This document shows, piece after piece, positions 44,791-55,237 of a stretch of 64,000 nucleotides of DNA. Under the pieces are notes generated by a model. It saw nothing but the letters and a program-made list of their open reading frames with translations, searched no databases and was not told where the DNA came from. Position numbers and translations under genes: made by a program. Each line of letters starts with the position of its first letter. The first letter of the stretch is position 1. This DNA comes from Dipteris shenzhenensis. Taxonomy: Eukaryota > Polypodiophyta > Polypodiopsida > Gleicheniales. Where the stretch lies: NCBI GenBank assembly GCA_047967505.1, contig CM106538.1. The stretch is one strand, 5' to 3'.

Positions 44791-45449
44791 CTGGTGTGGA
44801 TCAAAGGACACTATCTAGTCACATAGCTGAGAAAACATTGCCCAAGTGAACTCTAGAGAAGATTAACAATTCAATAGATTACACACAGATTACATCTCAA
44901 AGACTCCTTTACTTTAGATTACATCTCAAGGACTCCTTGTTGAGCTCCCAGATTGTAGGCTTGGCCCTCCTTGCTCCTTTCTAGAATGGGGCTGGTTCCT
45001 TCCTACAGGTACCCATCCCCTCACTTCATGCTGCTTCCTCTATCCTTGATTTAAGCTTCCTGGTTGCAAGCTCAGCCATTCTTACTCCTTTCTTGAAAGG
45101 GGCTAGTTCCTCCCTTTAGGCTCCTTTTCCTCATAGTCAGCTTGTCTTTCGTATCTTTTGCCGAAATGGCAAATTGAGCTGTAGCATCTACTTTCTCATC
45201 GTAGATAGTTGTAAGCAGCAGGCAGGCACATTTGATATGTCCATGACCTGGGCAATTGCAAATGGCATTATCTATAGCTAGATTTTGTATGCACAAACAC
45301 CCCAAAGCAAAAAACATGTATAGGGTCATAGGATGCAGGCCATTGGATATAGTAAACATCTATGATGGGGATGTGGTAGACCATGCATTTTGGACCCTAC
45401 TACATAGTAGGATAGGCATTTGATTTTAACTATTGCGGCCGTCAATACC
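44791..45449. other. No gene seen
   Basis: Two related blocks (near 44930 and 45055) share TCCTTTCT and GGGGCTGGTTCCT-type text. A minus-strand frame at 45072-45359 has no recognisable domain. Confidence 0.3.
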
Positions 45450-46060
45450 ACAGTCTTGCTCTATACATGACGAAGTTGCTTCTTGATTCCTTCCTCCCTC
45501 ATCCTAAGGTTGCAGATGTTCTCCTTCATCTCCTCCACTTTTTGCTCACTCTATGCAATAGCTTCATCTGAATACCTCAACATCTGTTGAAGCTGCTTAA
45601 ATTGCTCAAAACATCCCCATGGGCCATTTCCAAGACTTCTACTCTAGTTTGGAAATCTCTCAAGACAACGGACTGCTTTTCATAATTGTCAAAATCCACG
45701 GCAAGCTCGTGCATAGCCCTATCATAATCTTGTTGCAGGGTCTTGTAGCTTACTCTTGGGACTTCCCCATCATTTCTCACTTCTTTGAGCCTATCTTAGA
45801 GCTCCTTCATGTGCTTCTCTGCTTCTTCTCTTCTATGCCTTTCCATGTCGACCATTTTTTGTAGCGGCCTCAGCTTGCTCTTGTGCCTGCAAGGCCCTTG
45901 CTCATGCCTCCTCTACCTTGGCTTATGCACCTTCCTTGAGACTTTTCTCAAGTTGCACTACCTTTGCTGCATCTGTGGCTTTCTTTTTTAGAAAAGTCAC
46001 CTTCTAAGACATCTGCTTATCATATTTCTCAAAAATCTGTTTCAGAGGAAGGTGCTGAAA
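45450..46060 (-). pseudogene. Coiled-coil protein remnant
   Basis: The minus strand reads a long heptad-rich stretch: KKKATDAAKVVQLEKSLKEG, AQEQAEAATKNGR, then VSYKTLQQDYDRAMHELAVD and RDFQTRVEVLEMAHG. Stops at GA-TAA-AKVEEA and A-TGA-ARALQ fit CAA and CGA codons. It is probably the tail of a transposon-encoded protein; I cannot place it in a family. Confidence 0.4.
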
Positions 46061-46379
46061 AACGAGAATGTACACTTCTTAATGAATGTTGATCAGGACA
46101 TCATTGAGACAGCTTTCCAAAATGGTCAAAGCGGTGTACAAAATTTGGTGAGGACAATGGCAGAGCATGGAGGGAGTACCTTGCATGATCAATTTCTAGA
46201 TGTTTTCACAGTAGAGTCTATAGACTAGTATTTATACCACTTAGCGATGGAGGGTTGATGATGCCTCAGTCAAATAGATTGAGACATACTCATGTGACAC
46301 AAAGTGGGAGGGTCCTGCTGTAGATGCCAGGGTCATGCACATAAAGAATGTGTGGTGAGGTTACAAAGGCAAAGGAGCT
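46061..46379. other. No gene seen
   Basis: Unassigned sequence without a supported frame. Confidence 0.3.
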
Positions 46380-46590
46380 GCCTCAACCTCCCTTCCATCA
46401 ATGCACCCATGCCCCTAAGCACAATCATAACCACAAGCATCAATGCATCCATGCCCCCAGTCAGATGCTGCATTACATCCACCACAACCACAAGCACCAA
46501 TGCACCCACATCCCTAGTCATATGTCGCATTCCACCCAACGCAGCCACAAGCACCACTGCAACCATGCCCAGCACAGTGCGAGAGCCCCT
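46380..46590. repeat. Minisatellite rich in CAAGCACCAATGCA
   Basis: Units of about 42-57 bp with CCACAAGCAYCAATGCA at their joints. It is open in several frames (His- or Thr-rich), as such repeats often are. Confidence 0.7.
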
Positions 46591-46960
46591 CCTCCCCTGA
46601 TCTTGAAATCGTCACATATGGGAGCTCCTCTCTCTCTCCAAAATCCCAATTTGTATGCTCTCCAAAAATTCATCAGGTTGGTATAGGAGGTGAACATGAA
46701 GGAGGGGCAACTAGTCTGTCAAGGTTAGAAGATTACCATCAATGAAAGCTCAGATTAGTAAAGATGGTGGAGTCAAGAATTCAACTTTGCCAATAGACCT
46801 CCAACATGTGCTGAAGAAGACCATTCACTTCTTTCCTGATGCAAGAGGAACCTGCAAGTTATGGCAGGTTCAAGTAGCAGTAGAGCAACTAAAAGGACAT
46901 GATGTATCTTTCTTAAGGGCGATCTCCAAGAGCATGTTAACCAACCTAAAGAGAGTGCAA

Positions 46961-47200
46961 GGGAGATAGAAATGGTCAAGAGGGATAGAAGATGAAGCAA
47001 TGAAGGGAAATGGAATAGTGGAGGCTTGAGTTTGTAGTCTGATTGCAAGGGAGAAAGAAATGGTCGAGATGGATAGAAGATGAAACAGTGAAGGAAATGA
47101 AATAGTGGAGGCTTGAGTTTGCAGTCCGATTTCAAGGGAGAACAAAACTGTCGAGAGGGATAGAAGACGAAATAGTTAAGGGAATGGAATAGCGATTTAT
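46961..47200. repeat. 88-bp tandem repeat, 2.7 copies
   Basis: Units start at 46961, 47049 and 47136 with GGGAGA and contain GTGGAGGCTTGAGTTTG. Periods are 88 and 87 bp. Confidence 0.9.
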
Positions 47201-47615
47201 AGCTCGACTACACTATCAAGGTGAGAGCCACTGCGGTGGTTTTAGCGTGACTACACTATCAAGGTGAGAACCACCGTGGTGGTTGGCCTGAATTTTTATT
47301 AATTCAAGGCGGCGGTATTGACTTGCATGGTAATGAGTGATTAAAGGTAGTGGCATCTAAGATTCCCAGCAATGTCTATGGTGCTAGCTAAAACCCACTA
47401 GGCTAGCAGTTAATTACCAGCCACCGTAGTGGCCTGCAATTACTCAGCTTCTAGTTACCACCACCAGGCTTGCATGCATGATTGCTACGAGTGCAGTAAA
47501 TGACCAGTCACCGAGATTGCATGCTCAGGAGAGTACTAGAGTTCATGGTAATGAGAGATTAGAGGTGATTATGCTTCATGATTACTTTTGTGGGAATTAC
47601 TGCCAAGTGGTGGTG
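47201..47615. repeat. Dispersed CCACC/GGTGG-rich repeat, left of the 47.6-kb copia element
   Basis: Sequence such as CATGGTAATGAGTGATTA and TTTTGTGGGAATTACT recurs right of the copia element at 52.86-53.08 kb. A relative on the other strand is near 60.49-60.54 kb. The copia element is inserted in it. Confidence 0.65.
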
Positions 47616-47967
47616 TGTTGAGATATCGAGCTCCACTCGCGATATGCCAGGGTGACTGTTGTGCATTTATGTCACCGACTTATTAGCTGCAGATGCAGTT
47701 GGTATACCGCCCACGAATAATAGCTGGATGATAGCTATCCTTATCTACTCTAGTTCGTGGCTCAGTTAGTATGCCACCTTAGTTAGTTGAGTTTGGTTTG
47801 AGACCCACATATAGGGTTCTTCTATTTCTTTGTACTAGAGTTCTTTTGGCTTTCACAACTAAGAAGAGGAAAACTGTTTTTAGCCTCCACCTGTGTGTGT
47901 ATTCCCCCATTGTGTATGTGAGAAAGCCGCAAGTGAGACTCCTTCCCTCTCTCCCACTATCTTCACA
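47616..47967 (+). repeat. 5' LTR of the 5.1-kb copia element
   Basis: 352 bp, TGTTGAGATATC...CTTCACA. It differs from the 3' copy at several positions by eye. Confidence 0.95.
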
Positions 47968-48410
47968 TGGTATCAGAGCCTTGTTCGTGGTAAGGAGCTC
48001 AAGAAAGCAAACCAAGTTCATGGTGTCCTGGTAAGAGGACCAGTGTTGCTTTCCTTTTTCGAGTTTGGAAGCAAATCTCTACAGGTAGCACAGCCAGAAG
48101 TGCAAGAGTGCACTGTCTCAGATTGAGACACCCTTCGTGGTGTGGTGAGAGGGCAGTATATGACTTTATTTTTCTGATTCGAGGCCATTTTGGGGCCCGT
48201 TTTGAAGGCGGAAGTTCTTTGTAGGCACTCAAAAAAAGGCCCTGTTTTTGCTGTGCGACCACTACTCTGCTGGTTGATGAAAATTTGCCACAGAAATTGC
48301 ATCATATGCCTTTGTGCAGAGATAATGGGAGTTGCAAAATCATGCTTGTTGCCTATTGATGCAAAATCGTCACTAGGAAGTGACTGTGTGGTCAAATACC
48401 ACTTTTGTTC

Positions 48411-51400
48411 TTGTCAAGCTTGACAAGAACAACTTCCAGGCATGGAAGTTTAGAATGACGAATTTCCTTATGGGAAAAGGCTATTGGGAGTTCATTACAG
48501 GAAATGAAGAAGAACCAGTTCTTCCTAATGTTCCTAATCAACAGGAAATGTAGGCATTTAAAGGATGGCATGAGAGAGCCAGAAAAGTTATGTACTGGCA
48601 ATCTATCAGTATTTCAGATTTTATGATTGTGCATATTCAAGATGCAAGTATGCCAAAGGAGGCATGGGATACTTTGGCAAAAATGTACAGCACAAATATG
48701 CAAGCCAGGAAAATGCAGCTCAAATAGGAGTTGCACAATGTGCAGAGAGAAAATATGAGCATCAATGACTACCACATGAAGGTGAAGAAAATTGCAGATG
48801 CACTTGCTTCCATTGGGTCGCCAGTGGAAGATGATGATCTAGTTTCTGTGACCTTGAATGGTATAGGAAAGGATTATGCATAGTTCCAGGCATCCATTGC
48901 TGTCCGTGAAAAATTTCCTGATTTTAAAGAGTTGTTTGCTCTTCTAATTTCTGAAGAGCAGAGAAATGGGGGTGCATCTTCTTCAGGAGGAACTTCAAAA
49001 GAAACTGTCTTCTACTCAAATGCTGGAAGAGGTAGAGGCAAAGGTAGAGGAGGCTGATCTGTAGGCCGTGGTAGAAATCAGAATATGTAGCAAACTCAAG
49101 AAAACAAGTCCTATGGAGGAGGACATGGTAACTCTAGAGGCAGGGGGAGCCAAAGAGGCCGTGGTGGATGGCAGAGAGGCCAAAATGCAAACAACAATGT
49201 TGAATGCTACTACTGTGGTAAAATGGGTCATATGGCTAAGAATGACATTATGAATGGAAAATTGCAGCAAGGCAATTATGCATCTTCCAGTAGACAGGGT
49301 GATGACAGAAATGAGCATCTATTTATGGTGCAACACATGACCAATTCTGTGACAAGTGCAGAAGAACGAAATGATGTGTGGTATGTTGACTCAGGTGCAT
49401 CAAACCACATGACAGGTCATGCAGAGTGGATGCAGGATGCAAGGAAATGGAAAAACTAGGATTTGTGGAGACTGATGATGATACTGCACATCGTATTGTG
49501 TAGATTGGTTGCAGGATTGCCTAAATTCAAGGTTACAGAAATGCATAAGGTTTGTGAAGCCTGTCAATTTGGAAAATAGGCAAAGAAACCATTTCCTAGG
49601 CATGTTCAAGAGAGTAAAAGGCCATTGGAATTAATCCACTCTGATGTGTGGACTACTAAAGCTACATCTATTGGAGGCTATCACTATTTTGTCACTTTTA
49701 TTGATGACTTCAGCAGAAAAGTTTGGGTGTATTTTATGAAAAAGAAAAGTGAAGTGTGTGGGCACTTCAAAGCTTTTAAAGCTATGGTTGAAAAAGAAAC
49801 AGGCCTGCAAATAAAATTCCTAAGGTCAGATGGAGGGGGAGAGTACCTCTCAAATGAGTTTGCAAGGTTCCTGCAGGAGCATGGCATAAAGCAGCAATAT
49901 TCATGCAGTCATACCCTACAGCAAAATGGACTTGCAGAAAGGAAAAATAGGCATATTGGAGAGGTATATCGGGCCATGCTAAATGAAAAAGATCTACCAG
50001 ATTATTATTGGGCTGAAGCAGTTGCTACAGTAGTTTACATAATGAACAGGACTCCCATTGCAGCAATACATGGCATGACGCCAGAGGAGATGTATACTGG
50101 TAGGAAACCATACATTTCTCATTTGAAAATTTTTGGTTGCATTGCCTATGTTCATGTGCCAGATGAGTTGAGGTCCAAGTTGGATCCAAAAGCTGAGAAG
50201 TGCATCTTTATTGGTTATTCTCTGTAGCAGAAAGGGTATAGATGCTATAACCCTTCTACTCGTAAGTTTACAGTGAGCAGAGATGTTTTTGATGAGATGA
50301 GCAGCTGGTATAAACCAGTAAATGTGATGATTGATGTAGATGCACAAAATGATAATGCTGCAAAGAATTCACATCAGCAATCACAAAATATTAGTGGACC
50401 TGCAGTGTCCTCTAGTAGTGGTTCACATACTTTGCCATGGACAGGTAGATTGAGATCAGGAGAATCTCCTCAAAGCAATGCCGATAGTGGTACGTAGGTA
50501 TCACAAAAAGGAAAAGAGAAGGTAGATCAGCCCATGTTTGATGTGAATGCAGGTCACTCTTATGTGGATGGTGAATCCAGTGGCTCAGAACAGAGCATTG
50601 ATGATGAGTTGGGTATTCCTTCTGTTGTTACACCTGGAGTAAGGAAGACCATGGATGTTTTGAGAGCACCTGGAAGTGAGCCTATTTTGTGCAGGTCTAC
50701 CAGAGCTAGGTATCCTGTGGATAGGCTGAAATATGATGGATTTACAGCCAGTCACTATGCCTATATGGTCAAAGTGATACAGGAACCAGAACCCACTTCT
50801 TTTGAGCAAGCCATGGGAAATGAAAAATGGGAGAAAGCCATGGATGAAGAAATGGATGCCTTGGAAGCAAATGCTACATGGGAATTGGTGCCTTTGCCTA
50901 AAGACAAGAATGCAATTGGCTGTAAGTGGGTTTATAAGATCAAGCACAATGCAGATGGTTTTGTGAACAGATACAAGGCAAGATTAGTTGTCAAGGGGTA
51001 TGCACAGACATACGGCATTGATTATGAAGAAACATTCAGTCCGGTTGCAAGGATGGCAACTATAAGAGCAATCATTGCTATGGCTACATTAAAGGGATGG
51101 TCTTTACATCAGATGGATGTAAAGAATGCCTTCTTGCATGGTGATTTGTAAGAAGAGGCCTTTATGGAGCAGCCACCAGGTTATGTTCATGCTATTCATC
51201 CTGAGTTTGTTTGCAAGTTGAAGAAAGCCTTGTATGGCTTGAAGCAAGCACCTAGAGCATGGCCTGACAAGATAGGACAGTATCTTGTCACTATTGGCTT
51301 TCAGATTTCCAAGGCTGATTTCTCACTCTATGTGAGAAAAACAGAGAAAGGTATTATGCTGCTTGTCATTTATGTTGATGATTTGATCATCACAGGTGAT

Positions 51401-52339
51401 AGTGATGAAGATATCCTTCATGTGAAAATGCTATTGAAGCAGAAGTTTGAGATGAAGGATTTGGGAGAGCTGCATTATTTCTTGGGCATTGAGGTGATTA
51501 GATCACCAAGTGGGATACAGCTCTTCCAGCGGCAGTATGGATTGTACATGCTATCCAAATGTGGGATGACAGGCTGTAAGCCTATTTCAGTTCCTTTGGA
51601 GCAGAATATGAAGCTGAGCATAGATGCAGGTGAGCTTCTGGAAGAGCCTACTATGTACAGACGCATAGTAGGAAGTTTGATTTATATGACTATTATCAGG
51701 CCAGATTTAAGCTATGCTATTGGATTGGTAAGTCAGTTTATGCAGGCTCCAAGGAAACCGCATTTGGATGCGGCTAGATGCATACTCAAGTATGTGAAGT
51801 CCACATTGCAGTATGGACTATTTTATGAGGCTGGGGTTCAGATACAGTTGCATGGATACACTGATGCTGATTGGGTTGGTAGTACTTCTGATAGACGATC
51901 TACCAGTGGATATGTGTTCTCTTTTGGGAGTGTTGCAGTCACCTGGAGCAGCAAGAAACAGCCTACAGTTGCCTTATCAAGCACAGAGGCTGAGTACAGG
52001 GGTGCTGCAATGGCTGCATGTGAGGTAGCTTGGTTGCATAAGCTACTTTATGATATGCATCAGTCTACAGATGGGCTAGTTGTCATTTATTATGACAACA
52101 TGAGCAGTATACACTTGGCAAATAACCCAGTCTATCATGCTAGAACAAAGCACATTGAGGTGCATTATCACTATGTGCAGGAGAAGGTTTTACTAAGTCT
52201 TATTAATCTAGTTTATGTTAGCACAGAGGATCAGGTAGTTGACATATTCACGAAGGCATTGGGTGCAGAGAAGCTGCGCAAGTTCAGAGACCTGCTTGGT
52301 TATGCAAGATTTGGGATTGAGCTCGAGGGGGAGTGTTGA
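48411..52339 (+). pseudogene. Copia gag-pol polyprotein with about ten C-to-T-type stops
   Basis: Gag begins near LVKLDKNNFQAWKFRMTNFL and has a knuckle CYYCGKMGHMAKND with the final Cys lost. Protease is VWYVDSGASNHMTGH. A deletion near 49460 removes protease C-terminal sequence and much of the pre-integrase region. Integrase shows HSDVWTT, TFIDDFSRKVWV, RSDGGGEYLS and NGLAERKNRHIGE. RT has [26 protein letters not shown] and VIYVDDLIITGDS. RNase H has DADWVGSTSDRRSTSGYVF, LSSTEAEYR and DIFTKALG. Stops start at 48551, 48725, 48881, 49055, 49088, 49457, 49577, 50225, 50495 and 51149. Eight are TAG, one TGA and one TAA. Confidence 0.92.
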
Positions 52340-52684
52340 GATATCGAGCTCCACTCGCGATATGCCAGGGTGACTGTTGTGCATTTATGTCACCTACTTG
52401 TTAGCTGCAGATGCAGTTGGTACACCGCCCACGAATAATAGCTGGATGACAGCTATCGTTATCTACTCTAGTTTGTGGCTCAGTTAGTATGCCATCTTAG
52501 TTAGTTGAGTTTGGTTTGAGATCCACATATAGGGTTCTTCTATTTCTTTGTACTAGAGTTCTTTTGGCTTTCACAACTAAGAAGAGGAAAACTGTTTTCA
52601 GCCTCCACCTGTATGTGTATTCCCCGATTTGTATGTGAGAAAGCCACAAGTGAGACTCCTTCCCTCTCTCCCACTATCTTCACA
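52334..52684 (+). repeat. 3' LTR of the 5.1-kb copia element
   Basis: 351 bp, paired with 47616-47967. Confidence 0.95.
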
Positions 52685-53190
52685 TGGTGGCTTTCATCAA
52701 CCACACTTGTTGTGGCTATGATTCCATTGAGCTGGTAGTAGTTAAAATTACCAGCCACCACTCACCCACCACTAGGCTTAAGCATGCATGATTACTATGA
52801 TTGCAATAAAAATTACTAGTCACTGGGCTCGCATGCTAAAGAAGAGTACCAGAGTGCATGGTAATGAGTGATTACAGCCATGTCTATCATGGCTACGATT
52901 CCACTAGACTGGCAATTAAAATTATGAGCCACTGCTCACCCACCACCGAACTTAAGCATACATGATCACTATGAGTGTAGTAAAAATTACCAACCACTGG
53001 GCTCGCATGCTCAGTAGAGAACTAGAGTGCATGGTAATGAGTGATTAGAGCTTCATGATTTACCTTTGTGGGAATTACTTCCCGGTGGTGGTGGCTCTCA
53101 TCAGCCATGTGTGTCGTGGCTAAGATTCCACCGGGCTAGTAGTTAATTACTAGCCACTGGACTAGCCTGCTCACCCACCACATGGTGTCT
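52685..53190. repeat. Imperfect ~175-bp tandem repeats right of the copia element
   Basis: Two to three units share TAAGCATGCATGATTACTATG (near 52779 and 52952), GGGCTCGCATGCT and CATGGTAATGAGTGATTA. A third partial unit near 53060 keeps GGGAATTACTTCCCGGTGG, the unoccupied equivalent of the copia target. Confidence 0.75.
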
Positions 53191-54435
53191 GCTTCATGAT
53201 TACTAGCCCATCTGGGGTGGATACTAAGATTCCACCGTGGTGGCATGCAATTAATATGGATGGAACCCCGAGCTCCAACCACCATGGTGGCTCAAACTTT
53301 ATAATATATATAAGATCCGTGGCATTTGACATTTTACTACGTTGCTCTCATCCACTCTACTACTTTGCTCCACACCCCTCCTGTAGCTATTTTCCACCCC
53401 TGCTCTACTTTGCTCCACGCTCCCTCTTCCAAATCTCATCACTCATCTGCTCCCCTATTCATCTACTGCTCACCCACTCATCTTCACCATGCCTACTACC
53501 ACCCCCCCTCGATGCTCTGTGATCCCAATGTTATCTTCTTCTCATATAAGGTGATTGTGTTGCACTCACCTGGAGTAGAAATGCTAGCACTAGTGGAGAC
53601 CCTTCATTCCCACAGTCGAGATTCCCCACACATATGCATGTCACCACCTTAGATGGCATGCTCACAGAGGGCCTCTTTATGGTTGTGCTATATGGGTTCC
53701 CCCTAGATGTTGATGAAGGCCTCAATATTTTCATAGTAGAGTACTCTTGACTTGTTGGGGGGGTCTTAATCCGAGTCTTGGCAATGTCATGGTCATTGGC
53801 CTCTCCATCGTATCCTCCTTTGGCTCCCTAAAAAAATTTGAGACAACAAGCTAGACTAGCGGAAAACAGAGTTGTACAAATTCCCTCTTACTCAGACGAG
53901 GCTCTCAGCAATGGTTGGATGTAATCTTTTGGCCTCTAAGACTCTCAATGATCTTTTGGCTCACTGGATGTAATGTTTTGGTCTCTAAGGCTCTCAGCAA
54001 TTGCTGAGCTTTAATTACATTTATGTAATCTCTTTTTGTTCAATTTGAGGCTCTCAGTATGCACTGTTGTCAACTTTTATATTTGAATGGTTATGGCCGC
54101 TAGTTGTAATCTTTTGGCTTTTAAGGCTCTCAGCAATTGCCGAGTTTTTATAAACGTAAGATCCTCTATTCAATTTTTGCTCAGTATAAGTTGTTAATTT
54201 TTATATATAACCTTTTATTAGACATAGATGTACATTGTAATCACTTTTGCTCAATTTTCACTCGATAAATTGTACTTTTGCCCTTATTTATGTTTACTGT
54301 AACAAGGACTAAAGTACCAGGAAAGAAGGACTACAATTTCCTTGGTTTATGACTAAAATAGCACTAAAATAACTCCAATGACCCACCATTGTAGTTGCAT
54401 GGAGATACATCTAAAAAAATACAATTAAACTTTCA
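53191..54435. other. No gene seen; TCTCAGCAATTGC repeats
   Basis: A TATATATAAGATCC promoter-like string is near 53301 and an open frame at 53196-53652 has no domain. Between 53910 and 54145 the string GGCTCTCAGCAATTG / TAATCTTTTGGCCTCTAAG recurs three to four times. Confidence 0.35.
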
Positions 54436-54602
54436 GAAAATGCAATTAACGATATGGCCCTTGAGCGGTCTCCTCTAGGGGCAAGGGCCATATCCACATG
54501 CATTATACAATATCCACGATGCCATTCAACAGAAATGGCATGTCAATATGGCCCTTGCCCCTAGAGGGGACCCCTTAAGGGCCATATCATCAATTGCATT
54601 TT
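54436..54602. repeat. ~165-bp imperfect inverted repeat (MITE-like)
   Basis: Left arm runs AAAATGCAATTAACGATATGG, then GGCCCTT, then CTCTAGGGGCAAGGGCCATAT. The right arm is its complement with small loops. A smaller inverted pair (GCCATT...AATGGC) sits at the tip. No clear target duplication was found. Confidence 0.75.
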
Positions 54603-54756
54603 GCTTGGTTGCACAAAGGAATACATTTTCCTTAATACACAAATATATAACTCCAAGACCAGCACAATGGCTGTCATAGGTCTTCTCCTATTTGTCAGTG
54701 CACTGGTCACCATAGACCTCCTCTTATATTATGTAAAAATAAGTAATAGAGCTATA

Positions 54757-55237
54757 ACTCTAAGAACCAGCGTGGTGGTCTCTCCAAGACAACCTTGAAT
54801 TCTAGGCAATGACAGGTCATCAGGCCAGAGACTGTGCTAAGGCAATGCTCAGAATGATAGATTGTGTCTCATTATTATGCCAAAAACCAAGGCGGTGGTC
54901 TCTCCAAGCCATTCTATGATTTGCATGGGCTGCGATGAGCAAAGATGCAGCAAAAGGCTGCACGATGACAGGTGGTCAGATTAGAGACTGCACTGCAGTG
55001 GTGTTCAAAATGATAGATTGCATCTAATTATTACACCAAGAACCAATGTCGTGGTCTCTCCAAGCCAACCTTATATTTTAATGATCTGCATTGGTGTGGT
55101 GCCCAATGACAAGTGGCAAAGGTGAGACAAAAGGTTGCATGATGATAAGTGGTCAGGCGGCTTAGGCTAGAGACTGCGTTGTTGCACGAAGCAGTGCTGA
55201 GATCTCGTGTGTCAAGATTGCATCTCATTATTATGCT
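54757..55237. repeat. Three imperfect tandem units (about 125-200 bp)
   Basis: Each unit starts AAGAACCARNGTGGTGGTC-like, has CTCTCCAAG, AGAGACTG and GATTGYRTCTCATTATTA, and differs by internal insertions. Starts are near 54757, 54881 and 55037. Confidence 0.75.

Larger units (their letters stand above)
47616..52684 (+). mobile_element. Complete Ty1/copia LTR retrotransposon, 5.1 kb
   Basis: LTRs are 47616-47967 (352 bp) and 52334-52684 (351 bp), flanked by the target duplication TGGTG (47611-47615 and 52685-52689). Primer site TGGTATCAGAGCC follows the 5' LTR at 47968, and the polypurine tract GAGGGGGAG precedes the 3' LTR. Gene order is gag-protease-integrase-RT-RNase H. The pol stop codon (52337-52339) overlaps the first bases of the 3' LTR. 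It is coding-dead. Confidence 0.95.

Noticed and set aside
46304-46600. 98-112 aa His/Thr-rich proteins at the minisatellite
   Set aside because: Open in several frames because of the repeat; no start context or homologue recognised.
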